DNA of 64,000 nt from Cloeon dipterum (Eukaryota > Arthropoda > Insecta > Ephemeroptera > Baetidae), in assembly GCF_949628265.1 (NCBI RefSeq), contig NC_088789.1, positions 35,581,883 through 35,645,882 of the forward strand, in the 5' to 3' direction. Position numbers and translations under genes: made by a program. Shown one piece after another: positions 12,148 to 25,115 of the stretch. Under the pieces are notes generated by a model. That model ran no database searches and was not told where the DNA came from. It saw only the letters and a program-made list of their open reading frames with translations. Each line of letters opens with the position of its first letter. The stretch's first letter is position 1.

Positions 12148-13263
12148 CCATTGTCTGTGATTCGCACCCTCCCCTCCTCCCTGCCCTCATCCACCAACGA
12201 CCACCACTCAAATATAAATATATTCACTGCGTTGACTGACCAAAACCTCGACTTTTCTTTCTATTCAACCCATTATTAATACAATTTGGAAGAAAATAAC
12301 CAAAACGTCTCGGCTGCACTGCAGTGGCTTTCAAAAATTGATTATTGACTTGGGAGGTTTTTTTTATGAATTTGCGGTGTTTGGGAGTAAAATGTAAGAA
12401 TGAGTCTCAATCTTTTTAAAATTTTAACAGCAAGAATCAATTCTGCTCCATATATAGTCTTTTCCTGCAAGAAAGGTAAAGCCGCTACCCACAAAATTAC
12501 CAGAATTTCAGCACGCCGGTCAGACTGAAAAAGTTAAAACTTCTGCATAACTAAAATTTGTATTAAAAATAATTTAAACTTAAATCTTGCTTATTTAATT
12601 TAAAAATGTTAAACCTTTGTATAGTTCGATTTTAAAAAGATTAACCACGAAAAATTTAATCAACTATAGGTGAAAATAAAACAAATAATTTTCGCATGTA
12701 AAAATGTTCAATTCGGATGAGACTTGGACTTCCACCGATGCTGGTTCGTTGCAGCCAGGTCGTAGACATTCTCTTCCTTTCCGCGGCATCCTCCCATCAT
12801 GCCGCAATACAGTAACACTAAATACTCCCCTTGACAAACTTCTTAAATTTTTAAATAAAATTAAGGCAATCGGCAAACAGCAGGATGGACTCCGACTCTC
12901 AAAACAGCTCTTTCATCCTTGTTGATTTGTCTTATTGAAATTAATATGGTTATTTTGATTTGTTAGTCACACTGGAAAAGAATAAAACCTCGCAAGTAAC
13001 ATATGTACATATTCTTTAATCGAGAAATAGCTATGTACAACATTGAATGTTGATGACAATTATTGGCACAACAATCACAAGATACGCGAACAATATTTCG
13101 GTCTTACCAACTAAAGCACAAATTTTCCAACCCAGTTTGCTGAAAGTGTGTAACACTTGGAGAATTCAGGAGGAGCGCTTTTTAATATTTCAGAAATGCC
13201 TTGAAAAATGAATTCGAGTGAACTAATATATCAATGAAAAAGACAGCAAAATAAATCTCGATA
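12148..13263. other. Intergenic: Dscam 3' flank and gene A 3' flank
   Basis: Dscam 3' untranslated sequence follows the TAG stop with AATATA/TATAAA-like elements near 12208 rather than a clean AATAAA. The stretch 'ctgaccaaaacctcgacttttctttc' and 'tctcggctgcactgc' recurs after each downstream Dscam fragment, so those duplications extend past the gene end. A short open stretch on the minus strand at 12664-12876 has no recognisable homology. Confidence 0.5.
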
Positions 13264-16200
13264 TTAAAGCGCCACCGTTGTCAAAATGTGTGCGATTTCA
13301 TCAATGTTGGCAACATTTAGCTCTAAAGCAAGCTGAGACGCAGTCTGACCAGAATTGTTGGTCGCATTTACGTCGACCCTGATTTCCTCGACAAGCCAGC
13401 GAACCACTTCACGCAAATGCTGGCTCTCGCAGTTCTTGATTGCGAGGTGCAAAGAGGTGTTTCCGTCGTTATCCGCTTCTGCGACGAGTTTGCTATTTTT
13501 TCCATGCAGAAGCTTGACCATGTTAGGAGAGATCTTCATTGCTTGGTGCAAATAGTTCTGTCCATTCCTGTCCTTGTAAGTCAAAAATGCTTTGAAGTCG
13601 AGAAGAATGTTGACCATCCTCTCACTGTCTTGCTTGATGGCGTAGTGCAGAGGAGTGTTTCCTTCTGTGTCAAGTGCATTTGGGTCAGCCCCACGCTTGA
13701 GCAGTTCTTCCGACAAGTAATATTCTCCTGACAAGACAGCTCTGTGCAGGGAGTTTTTCCCATTTTCGTCCAACTTTATCAACACAGAAATGTTGCTGCC
13801 AAAGTCGAGAAAGTTGCGCACCAAGAGCCTATTCCCTGACTGGGCGACGTAAATAATAGCTGTGTTACCTGCTCGGTCGCTTTTGGTGAGATCTACGCCC
13901 TCAATGAGCAACATTTTGACCAGGTCCCACCTTCCCTCTCGACACGCGTACATAAGCACGGTTAGCTGATGGTTATCAGTTGCTTCCAAGTCGGCCCCAG
14001 CATCGATCAGCATCTGGATAATGTCTAGATTTCCTAATTTCATCGCCAAGTGTAGTGCCGTCTGTCCAAATTGGTCTTTTGTCATCAACAGGCTTCTATC
14101 CAAGGAAATCCACCTCCTAGTTGCTTCCAAATCGTTGCACATGACCGCATAGTGGAGACAAGAGCTGCCCTGCTTACCCAAGATTGATGTGTCGTCGTCT
14201 GCCGCCATCAGGAGATTGACTATTGAGTCGTCCAAGCTGAGTTCAAGAGCAATAATCACGGCCTTGCGTTCAAGCCTGTCCTTCATTCTGACGTCCACTC
14301 CTGCTTGTTTGACCAGAAATTTTGCAATCTCAAAAAGACTCTGAGAGGTGTGCTTCTTGAAGTTCTGGATCAGGATGTGTAGCACAGTTTGTCTATCTCT
14401 TGTCAGTTCTCTCGCCAATAAGGGTCGTTTGCTTAGCAGAAGCTTCATCACCACCAAAACTTGCTTTCCGAGAGCTGCACAATGCGCAGGGTTCCAACCA
14501 TCATCGTCCATGGCTTCAACGTTGGCTCCAGAATCGACGATCTTTTGAACAAGTTCAGGACCTCCTTTTTCGGCAGCGTGGTGAAGTGGCGTTTTTCTGG
14601 TACTGTCCCTTGCGTTGGCGTCAGAATTCAGCATGAAGACGTGTTCGTTAATAAAACGGTTGCTTGGATCCAAATCCAAAGAACTCAGGTCGACTTTCAA
14701 ATCTTTTACCAGCCAGACCAGCATTTCTCCATTTTCGAGTTCAATTATCAACTGAAGGGGAGTCTTGCCTTCTGCTGTTCGGATCCCTATCAAATCTGGA
14801 CTGATCGAGAATAGATGTTTGGCTATGTCCAATCGCCCTTTGGAAACAGCATGATGGAAGGGATTCATGTTGTCTGTTGACTCTTCTATTTGCAGTGTCT
14901 TCCTGTTTCGTCTGATCCCGCCAAAATGATTCTCCGTCAAGTATTTTACTGCATTCAGGTGATCATACGTAATAGCTACAATCAAAGGGTCGTGCGATCC
15001 TCCTTCAAAAACAGCTTCTTGAGCTCCAGAACGGATTAGAACTTGGATACACCCGACACTACCACACATGCAGGCGAAATGAAGAAGGTTTTGATTTTCT
15101 GCTAACCCAGTCAGGCCATATTCTAACATCAGTACAAGGAGTTGGCTGAAATCATTTCTGACCGCAGCAAATCCTACGGACAATTTATGCTTCTTTAACA
15201 AGTGGGCCAGGTTGGGAAATTGAGCATTCAGACTTTTTGTGAAGCCAATGGCGTTGTTCCCCTCAATTTCGGTGAAAACCTCCTGTATAACTTCCTCCAG
15301 TTTCATTGTATCGAATTTGGGCACCAAAACAACTGCAATTGCTTCGTTTTTTACTGCTATTGGTAATAGCCCTGGATTAAATCTCAAGCCAATCGAAGCG
15401 TGGAGAGTCAAGTGATCCTTCACCAGGTCGAAAATGTTTATCAGATTCTCATCGCACACCAGGGTTAAAAATTCACACGAGTTGGTTCCCTTTGCAACGG
15501 ATAGCCAAAACTTTCTATGCCTCTCGACTACTTCTCCTGTTAAAGTGGCGTAAAAGGAATCTAAAAATTTTCTGCTTTCCTGGTGACGTATTTGGAAGAA
15601 CCAAGAAACATCAGAAGGGACAAATTTTTCAATATCCTTCAACAGTTTCCTTGCAATCAGGAAAGCAGCGATTATTTGATCGTGAAAAGTCACGAGGCCA
15701 TCCAAAACAATCGCAATACCGAAATCCTTGACTTGACCTAATTTTAAGTCAACCAAGTCTCTGGGTCCGGCATCGCTAACATACCAAAGCGCTAGTTGCT
15801 GAAGAATGTTTAAGTGCACTTCGACCTCCGGGTTCTCCAAGCTTTGGTTTGTCCTTTCTAAATACATTTTTGCACAAGCTCTCAGTAAAATCTCATAAAT
15901 TTTATACAAGTTTTGATCAACTTTGTACTTCAAAACTGAACAGAGATGGAACGGATTACCACGTATCTCGTGGCTTTGAATGGGTCCTAGCGAGGTTTTG
16001 GCTTCATGTTCCTTGTGACCGAGAGCCATCAGAAACTCGATCTGCTGCCTTTCATTCATAGGCTCAATTTCCACGGTATGTGCGTTTTCTCGAAATTGTT
16101 TTGCGTGGTGAGGTCTCGCACCGATAATAAAGGGAACTCCTTGCTCGTTTAAGGCCTTAACTAATACACAAACATTTTCTTGGTCAAGTTCGCTAATTTG

Positions 16201-16730
16201 ATCAAAATCGTCAAGAAAAACGAAAATCCTTTTCTCCCGAATCAAAATCTGTATGCTCTCTCCAGATTTATGTGTGATATCTTCAAGAACTTGGATTTGA
16301 TCCCTATCCCTGGGCATGCCAGTGATATACACAGAAATTTCTCTGAGGGATATGTACAGTGCTTCGATTTTAGAGTGTCTTTGCTGTTCAATTCGTCGCG
16401 CAATCTCTAATAGTAAACTAGTTTTTCCCATTCCAGCACCGGCGGAAGTGAAAAGCAAAATTCTGCTTTTCTTAAAAATTTTCAAACATTCTTTCAGGAG
16501 CCCATCAAAGTCAATTTTCTTTACTAATGAGCGTTTACTTATCTTCAGCTTGAAGTTCCGGTTGGTGAAAGCTCTTGCCAATTCAGGTAGGTAGAGAAGA
16601 AACTGGAGGGTTGAGATCAAGCGAACGCTGTGCTTTTCTTCGGTAACCAGCAATTGCATCAAAAGCTCCTGAAGGCTTCTTTTTCTCAGCTCGGTGCCGT
16701 TGAAGATTCCGATCAATTTATCTAGAGTCT
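13264..16730 (-). other. Gene A exon 11: NACHT plus ankyrin array
   Basis: One 3467-nt exon. It opens with the tail of the second caspase-like unit (SLQELLMQLL...STLQFLLYL, resembling a p10 C-terminus). The NACHT follows, with Walker A, Walker B, the sensor-like GARPH and a HDQIIAAFLIARK segment comparable to the NLR 'FAEFLAA' region. Ankyrin repeats with TPLHHAAEKG and TALHLAMKLG cores then run to the stop. The Walker B motif reads DDFDQ, unlike DGFDE in B and C. Confidence 0.85.
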
Positions 16731-19203
16731 CTGCATAAAATAATAACAATAGGTATTTACGTAAGAAAAAGGTTTGAAAATATACCTTCAGATTTCACAA
16801 TCAGAGCCAAAAAGCCGCTATGTCGAGTTGCCGGGATTTCAAATTTCTGGATTCGAGGCTAGAATAAATTTAAAGTTGCATGATTTATTTTGTTAAATGT
16901 ATTTGACACAAAGAAACTTACACCGTCATGTCCAGATATCTGTTCTCCCTCCACCTGCTGGTCAATAATGATCAAGACGAATGGCTTTCCGTTCAGTTTA
17001 TGATTAAAAGGCTCATAAAAGTCTTGCAAAATTTCAGAGACTGGAACTAGTTCTTTGTCCACAAGCACGAAAGTTTGTTTCGTCGTTTCATCTTCAATTA
17101 CTGGGGCGAAGAGACAAGTCACAAAGCAGCCGACATTGAAATCAGACTCATGAACTGATAACATAAAACACGAATGAAACTGAGATCTATATTGGCATAG
17201 CAGTCACTGACCTTGTTTGAAGCTTAGTTTAAGTTCGCTTCTGGTTAGCTCCCGTGCACTTGTTTTGAAGCCTTGCATTTTTAAAGCTCTCGTCATCCTC
17301 TCAACGTGACCATTCTTCCGATTACACAAAACATTGGCTCGAAGACCTGATATGTTTCGTCCTTGGTACGATTTCCAGTCACACGATGCGATTGGTGCAA
17401 TACTTCTTGTGATTTGACTTTGGTCTCCAGTTCCGTCATGATTCAAACTTGGAGATGTCCTGGAAATCAGCCATCCCTGTTATCTCAAGGTTAATTTGCT
17501 CGTTTTCAGAAAATATGACGGCTGAATCGTCTATTTTGGCTTTAAAAAGGCGACACCAAACGGACAACGGACACTCACCTATGGATGACGAATATTGCAT
17601 CGTGAGTAGACGTGACTATTATTGGAGTTTGTCCAGAGTTTTCTTGGCCCCACTGATTTTGAGACATTTGGTGAATGCAATTCTGTACCATTGTCAAGAA
17701 TGATATAATTGACACATTTCTGTCTAGATTGTTCAGTGTCTGGCAGTGTGCCCTCACAAACCAAGAACCATGCTTTTCATCAGTGTTCGACAAGGATCCT
17801 TTTAACGAAACTTGAAATTAAGCCCGATATTCGTGAAATAATCAAAGCTCACCTTCAACTGTCGAATAAAACAAATACAAATTGTGCATTTTTGGCCAGG
17901 TTCTGATATCTTTAATTTGACGATTTTGATTATTATTGTCGTTTATCGCTTCCTCAAGCCCTCCACGGCAAGGCTGTAGATATTTAACAAATTTTTAATA
18001 CTAGTAATCTTTGATTGTGCTCAAGTCATTCCTACACCGAAATTGAAAAGCTTCATGCATTCCTCGAAACCATCCCATTTTGCTACACGAGATAATATGT
18101 CATCAATTTTAAATTTAATAAATTTCTCATCGTCGCCACTGCTTTGGCGCAAGGGATGGTCGGTCCAAATGGTGCCATTTTCCTCACCATGAGAGAGGAC
18201 AAAGAGCACCAACGCCGATGGTATCACTGAATTAAAACAATAACTTGGCACACTGCTGAAACAATTTGGTAGTTGTTGGCATACCTTCGGAGCCGAAAAA
18301 GCGCAGAAACTTATCTCGATCATCCAGAAGTCCAAACAACTCCTCTATTGTAGGCGACGAAAGTTCACGGAAAATACAATTTCGGTTCTCGTAGGTTGTA
18401 CTGAGATTTTCAACATCCTTCACGTTGCATTTTCGAATGTACTTTGATTTTGGAAACCCGTAGTGGACAACAAGGACGAAAACACTAGTTTAAAATTAAA
18501 AAATTAGTAAACTATTTGAAAAATACTAAACAAATTTACATGTCCGGTTTTCCATTCAAACCACAAGAGCCAAATTTAGCCGGTCCCAAGGGTTGACCCA
18601 GATTCCAACCTGGAATTTTTATTTTACTGCTGTTTTGTAAATGACGCAAATGTCAATAATTGGAAAATATCCGAAACGCGGTTTTTCAAAAGAGTCATGC
18701 ACGATGGTGGTTGGAGAGGACAAATACTGTATTTTAGAAGTCGAAACATGAATATTGGGTCACTTATTTTCTGAAAAATTCTCTACCAAATGGTGCAACC
18801 AATGTATTAATTTAATTACCGAGGAAGGTCTCCTAACATGAAACAAGACTAAGGAGAACATCACTATAACCGTAAGGTTTTTAATTAGATTATTCTGTCC
18901 TTACCTCTTTCAATAATTTTATCCAAGTTGCGGTTTTTGCCGTAACCTGTAAAATTGTCATAATCAAACCATATATTGGCACTAGAAAACCAGATAAAAC
19001 AAAAAGACAAATAGTTCAAATTTTATCTCCTTTTTGAGATAAACACGATCAGGTGTTGCGTTTTTTATTTCATCGTTAAATCCACAACATATAGTTAGCA
19101 TAAACAAAATATAGGTTTGAATAATTATTTAATCTCACTTACCCAGAAGACGGACTATGAGACTAACTAGTGCAGCCGAGATTATGAAGACAGGAATGAG
19201 CAT
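13264..19203 (-). CDS. Gene A: membrane-anchored? caspase–pseudocaspase–NACHT–ankyrin protein
   Basis: Eleven exons: 19203-19143, 18946-18905, 18609-18540, 18484-18285, 18226-18036, 17973-17853, 17798-17579, 17459-17212, 17154-16922, 16858-16786, 16730-13264. They sum to 4926 nt, 1641 residues plus stop, with all phases matching. Residues 2-20 are hydrophobic and followed by basic residues: a signal anchor or signal peptide. Next comes a caspase-like domain (about 85-300; His137 in LSHG, Cys190 in PCRG, GSWF of p10), a degenerate second one (about 301-540), NACHT (Walker A SAGAGMGKTS near 582-591, Walker B FLDDFDQ) and about 16-18 ankyrin repeats to the C-terminus. It is the first of three head-to-tail paralogues and lacks the 141-residue N-terminal domain of B and C. 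Role inferred: intracellular sensor with a built-in protease. The start is the only ATG that opens exon 1; a missed upstream exon cannot be excluded. Confidence 0.85.
16786..17459 (-). other. Gene A exons 8-10: degenerate caspase-like domain
   Basis: GLRANVLCNRKNGHVERMTRALKMQGF resembles the first strand and helix of a caspase large subunit when read with B and C (split here only for length). KLNGKPFVLIIIDQQ occupies the place of the usual 'sLxgKPKlfiiQaC', so the nucleophile Cys is gone. The SHG loop reads LFAPV. HSGFLALIVKS resembles small-subunit sequence. Predicted catalytically dead. Confidence 0.7.
17579..18484 (-). other. Gene A exons 4-7: caspase-like domain with His/Cys retained
   Basis: VFVLVVHYGF is the first strand. 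VLFVLSHGEENGTI carries the catalytic His, and NFG|PCRGG carries the Cys, whose codon lies at 17970-17968, the second codon of exon 6. KMHNLYLFYSTVE then GSWFVRAHCQTLN matches caspase small-subunit order. The introns interrupt the domain at the same points in B and C. Confidence 0.8.
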
Positions 19204-22200
19204 CTCGTTTTGTGTCTTCACTTCAGCTTGGTGTTACATTGCTACGCATTGACAGTTTGCACCTGTTTCAAATGAAAACGCATCAATGAGTTAGAGGCAT
19301 CAATCGAAGAATGGCTCCTACATACATACACGTAAAAAGCGCTTGGCTGCTCTGTGAGAGTATCGCGTCGGGCCGCGAGGTCAAGTTGCGCAACCTGGCG
19401 AAGCTTTGCGAGCCTCGAGATTTTCAAGTTTTGGCCAAGCACCGTCGAGTGTCCTCGAAATGGCTGAATTAAGCATACGAAACCGGCACGGGAGCGAAGG
19501 TCAGGTCGAGGTCCCTGATAAGGTCGTCAGGGTAGGGCAGGTTGAAACCATTTCCGAGACGAATCCATCGATATTGGTCGGACGAGCGGCTGAATTTTGA
19601 CAAAAATAAATCCATGCATTTCGTGTGGATAAGGCGAAAGAAGAGTAAAGAAATAATTTTGAAAATTAATTATTCTATTGGGCCCGAAAAAGTCGGCGCC
19701 ACCGCCTGCGCTCCGCCACCCCTCGTGCAACGCCAGCGCTCAACCGCAACGAATGCCGCAACCCGCGCACTACTGAAAGAGCCAAAAACCAGCGATGATG
19801 CCGGAAAAACCGCACACAAAACAGTCTCAAGGTTGCGCGACCTGAGCAAAAGGCGAGGAAATGTGCCAGAAACTATGCAGAAAAAGCATTAAAACCCCCG
19901 GGGTCAGGATATCAGGTCGGGGTACACTGAAAAAGGTTGTTTTGGTGTTCCAGGTAAAGGTCGAAAAAAAGACATCCGGTGAGGGTTCGTGGTCGGCAAT
20001 ACTACGTAAAAATTCGAATATTGAAATAAATAGAGAAAGTGGCGTGCATGCAAGCAGCCAGCGCGCCTGCGCATTTCACGCAGCGGCGAGAGATAATGAA
20101 AAAAATATATAAATTCTAGGAGAGCCTGAGGAACGTCGATGGCGGGTGAGGGTGAAAAGTCTGCACCAAGTACCGCCAACTGTGCTCGAAAAGAGTGGGA
20201 AAAACATCAAAAACACGTTTCTGAAGCGATCTCAGGTCGGGGTACCTTGAAAAAGGTCGTCAGGGTATTTCCCATGAAAACCGAAGCAAAGATCTATCTG
20301 ATGAGGGGTAATGTTCGAGGATAGCATTAGCGGTTGAATTTTGAGAAAAAAAACCATTGTCAGACGCGCTTCATAGGAAAACCCGAAAAAACAAATTTTT
20401 AATTTTTAGTGGGCTAAAAAAATCTCAAATTTGGTTTGGAGACGCGCGTTTGTCATCCGCGTTGGGTGAAGCGGGTAGCAATACATTATGGGTCCGAATT
20501 TCGAAAAAAATCACCAATCTTCGATGTCCCGTGTTGTTCTTATGGGTAAAGTTAAGAAATCACGTTTTTTAATATTAAAAATCGGTCTTGTAAAAATATG
20601 CCAATGGAAACGGGTCGTAATTGGTCTCGAATGATTGCCAGATAAATTTCGCGTCGATCAACCATCCGTTGATGCTGAATTTGTTCCCCAAACGTGAGTC
20701 ATGTGCAAGTTTTCGCAAAAACACGAATTTTCCACTTCCTCAAAACTCAAACTTAGAGTACCGCCAAGTTGATAAAACTCTCACAAAATGATTTTCATTT
20801 GATACCTAGCTCAGATGGCTAGGCGACATATACGACTAAACTTCGGGTGCAATAAATTTTTGAAAATGTTGACTTTTTATTAAATCTCGCTAAAAAAAAT
20901 TTGTGGTATTTGGAAAAATGGTTTGATTTTGCAAAACCGCACATGGGCGGATGCGCCCCACCGAGGCGCATCGACTGGCATAAAATTCACCGCCTGCCAG
21001 CCCTCGGGGCCCCGACCAACCCCCAAAAACAAAAATTTTGAACTGTCGCAAATCGCGTTCTTTCACCTTAAAAAAATCATAGCTCGACTCCTATGAGTCG
21101 TATACGGTCAAAAACCAATATTTGGTGCAATTCGTGTTAAGTTTCTGCGTATATCTGACTCCATCGGAACCCCCGCGCGCCCTCGTCACCCCCAAACCCC
21201 CAAAATCAACGCAGGAAGTGACAATTTCTTCTGATTTTTATCTGAACTGTGTGTTATTGTTATTTTAATGGGAGTTTTGATTTTTGCCAGGTTTTTAGCC
21301 TTCGATCCTGAATATCTCGGAGAGTAAGCGGCCCGTCGAGCCCATAGAGGCCACGCGTGGGCCCCGCAAAAATATGATTTGTCTAAACCACGTTTCTTTG
21401 CCTAAAAAAATTAATAACTTGGCTCCTATTGGCCGCGGGGTGAAAAGCTTAAATTATTTAGACTCGCCGTAAAATTAGGCACCATCGTCGCGCCCGCCCA
21501 CCGATAGTACGTTCCGATTAGACCGATGAAGCATCGACATCGACGCAGAGAATTTGATTGATAAGGCACAAAAAGTCTTACATTCCTCTGACACAGCGTC
21601 ATCTGTTGCTTGCGAATTAACTTGCCAAAAAGGTAGACTTTTGAAAAGTCTTACATCTTATGGAGTGTGTAATAAAAAATTATTTTTATGCTTCAGGTTT
21701 TAGAATTGTAAACAATATGGCACTCATATTTTTACTGTTTTAACACATATAGGACCACGAATGGAGATTGATAATTAAATAAAAAAATACATGTTATCCT
21801 ACCAGCAAAAAAAAATACAAATAGCTTCATTAATTATTTGCTTCTCACGTTTTGATCAATGAGCGCCTCTCGCGATGGAAAGAGAGGCAAGGTTGAATCT
21901 GGAAACAGACCTTCCGTCCTTCTGCAAAATCAGGCCCGTGGTTTTAGAAATGTTTGTCAGTGAGCCCGGCACATAGCCTTGTACAATATACGGGTTAGAC
22001 TAAAAAAGTCTTATCATGAAGCTGAGAGAAAAGTACGAGTTCTTATCAGCTTAATATCGGTATTAAGTTAATGCGCATGTCTACGTTAGAAGTAGGACTT
22101 TTTTAGTTTTGTTCGCCAAGGTGATTTCCTTGTGCTTTTTATCGGCTAATAAATTACTACTACTGAGTTTTGACTTAAATTTGTCGAACCATTGATTAAT

Positions 22201-24293
22201 TTTCTCAAATATAATTATTATTCTAAAATGCGCCCTTCTGAATTAAGAGAAAACATACTTCCTAGGTTCTCTTAGACTTTTCGTAAGATTTAATTAATTA
22301 TATGCTGAGCAAAATAAACTTTAACAGAAAGAACAGATTTTTTTGCCAAAACTCACCCGCGGAAGCCAAAACTTCCTCTAGAGCTGGAGGTGAGGCAGCG
22401 ATGAAACAGACGAACCTATTTGCAAGGGTGACGAATGAACAGTCTAGCGTGATGAGACTTTTTCAGTGTAGCGCACGCCTGCTCACTGATGCTGTAGACT
22501 TTCACAGAGAAGTCTTATCAGACAAGACGTCATTTTCCCACCTTGCATGCGAATTTTAGCGGGAATATTCAAAGAGAAGCCGAGGTGGCCGAGAGAGGCA
22601 ACACACGAGATAACATATCACGTCAAGAAAATTTGAATATATATCTCTTCTGGAAATCAGCTCTTCGCCGAAAACTTGTATGCGAAGGCGATAAGTGGGC
22701 TGGCATCTGATTAAGCTTGCCTCTTTACTTGGATACTCTAGATCCACCTTCTCGGAACTTTTTAATTCTTTGTAGATTTCTGCGGGGGCCAGATTCGTGT
22801 GACGCGCAGATATGGCGTCCGGTGACTCCAGTGAAGCAGTGGTCACGTGAAAGTGCGCGAAAAGAAGCAAGTTTTCGTGAATATTATGACATAATTTTTA
22901 TTCCTCGTACTATTAATTGCATCTTTTGGATCATAAACACAAACTCTTGACACTCGTACGGCAATCCAAAGAGAACTTTTTGTTTCCCACATTCAGACGC
23001 TATCTTGGATTTCCGCAGTGCGAACCAATTTTATCGCACATCTGGCCCCCGCTGGTATAGATTTTACAAAAGTTTTTATTGAAAAGTATTTTAGACTGTA
23101 GGAATATCTGAAGTTGTTGGGCTGCCCTGGAAGGTCAAATTTCCGTGCGTCACGTCGGGGTCACCAAAGTACCATAACAGTCCGGGGGCTGTATGTGGCG
23201 CTCTCTCCTCCCCTGGCTGCCTGAGTATATCCGTGTTAACCTTATAAGCAGTTATTCAAAACTCGCAGATAAACGTGTGCGGTAGCAGCAAATATTGCTC
23301 CCTCGGATCGGCCGCACAATTAGGAGTTCGTTAACCTTCAGCACATAGCAACTTTGTAAGTGATTATTTCAGTGAACAATATTAATATTCGTGATTTGTG
23401 AATTTAATAGTTAGTGTATGTATTACAGTACGAACCCTAATTGACGAATAATTGAACTACCTAGACCAATAAAATTATATTATATTTTATTAAGAAATGC
23501 AAAACAAAATAGGATAAGTAAATGATATTTTGCATATATTTGTTGCGAACTAATGCAATTAAACAAAAAATGATTAGTACCCGCTTGAACTCTTATATAA
23601 CTTACAGCTCGCGGAACTGGAGCGGCGTCTTGATCTCGCCGAGCACTCTCAAATTGCTGCTTCTCAGGATCAATCGTCTCTCATATTTAATACTACTCTT
23701 TTTCTCTAATTCCTTTGACAGTCAGATCAGGTGGCCAAAGCAGGATCAGTTGAACTACTATTTCTCTTAAGCAAATAAAACTCTCCAGAATCGTCATAGC
23801 ACGCAGCAGCGAGAGGGGAAAAAATTAAAATACGCCGCAGAAATAGGATTTGCATCTTTGCTTGCTGAGCGGTGAGAATTACTCATCCTGAAACTGAGTG
23901 GGCCTGTGGGTTCCGGCAACAGGAGCAGAAAAATGAGTTATGCCGGGCAACACGCAACGAGAGATAACAGTTTAATCTGTTCTAAATTGAAGAGGCCGCA
24001 CCTCGTCAGTGAGCCTCAGATTATTGATAAAATGTTTCAATTACTTCATATCTTTCGTTCTGTTTGTTCTTTAATAGGTCTAGAAAATGGTCAAGCAATT
24101 AAATCAGAGAAATCGCTTGGACAAAGTTTTATTACTGTTTTTTACTTTGAACAGAGAGAAAAAGATATCGATCGCGAAATGGGGCATTTATAACGTTAAT
24201 GTTAAATGTCACGCATGTTAAAAAAGATAATCCAATTTTATACATATAACGATGTTTTCTGGGTCGCAGCCTGCGGCCGCGCGTTACACCTTG
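19204..24293. repeat. Intergenic between genes A and B: decayed dispersed repeats, no gene seen
   Basis: Two copies of a segment reading 'caggtcggggtac.ctgaaaaaggt' lie near 19.91 and 20.23 kb and match Dscam intron 6 and 59.1 kb. The stretch 20.8-21.5 kb has recurring 'ctcctat.gg' motifs like those in the 57-59 kb block. 'AAGTCTTATC/GACTTTT' motifs recur at 21.57, 21.64, 22.0 and 22.5 kb. No open frame here has recognisable homology. A possible promoter or leader of gene A lies in 19204-19460. Confidence 0.5.
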
Positions 24294-24301
24294 GGTCTGC
24301 T

Positions 24302-25115
24302 CAGTGCGTTCTTCGGGAGCAAATTTTTCTCCCTGGGAGTACCGGTCCCGAAAAAATGTTTCCTGTTACCGGCATTTCCTGGTGCCATTACCAAATATTT
24401 TTCCCGATTCTTCCCGCTCCCGATTTCCCGCCAAAAATTTTAAAATCGAAAGTAGACAACATCTGCGTTGATCACTTATAAGTTAATTAATTAATTCTTA
24501 GCTCTCATATTTATAAATACAAACATACTATGCTCTTTTATTTTTATGTGTTCAAGTTATAAATTATACTTTTTGTTGATAGAAAAGTTCACGGACGCAA
24601 TTTTTACTGGGCCACGTTAAATACTACGTTTTTAAAAAATTCAATTTTCTGTAGAAATGCAGAGATTACCAAAACAAAACCTACAAAACTGCATTTTATT
24701 TAGATCAAGAACTTTTGTCCCAACTTTTTTAAGTTGCGAGAATCATCACACGTCAATGAAAAAAAATCTGTAACATTTTTAGTAGTGATTGAGTATTTTT
24801 AATAGTGAATGACAGAAAAGAAATATTACAGCTTGAACTCCACAAATTAAAATTAGGATAGTTCATTAAGTTATCAAACCGTGAAAAATATCTAATATAC
24901 AAAACATTCCTAACTATTTTTTAATCATTCTAGCCAAACTAAAAGCGAGTTGTGAATATGAATTTTTACTAGGTTCCCGGGGATTCCCGCTCCCGGAAAA
25001 ACTTTCCCGCTCCCGTCCCGACCGTGGCTCCCGTCTAAAAATGTCGGTCCTGGCGCCGGGAATTCCCGGGAGATTCCGGGAGTCCCGAGACATTCCCGTC
25101 CCGGCGAACGCACTA
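24302..25115. mobile_element. hAT-type non-autonomous DNA transposon with 8-bp TSD
   Basis: Perfect 8-bp direct repeats GGTCTGCT flank the unit at 24294-24301 and 25116-25123. The ends are short inverted repeats, CAGTGCGTTC at the left and GAACGCACTA at the right (reverse complement TAGTGCGTTC). Both subterminal regions are rich in 'tcccg/cccgg' clusters. The 814-bp interior is AT-rich and has no transposase. Eight-bp duplications with CAGTG-like ends are the hAT signature. Confidence 0.88.

Noticed and set aside
12664..12876. Minus-strand open stretch between Dscam and gene A
   Set aside because: Short, no homology recognised, no supporting splice context.
22570..22650. tRNA-Leu/Ser-like start 'gaggtggccgagagaggc'
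   Set aside because: No matching B box or 3' acceptor stem in the following 80 bases.
23100..23500. Possible solo LTR of a retrotransposon
   Set aside because: Promoter-like composition, but no TG...CA ends, target duplication or second copy could be found.
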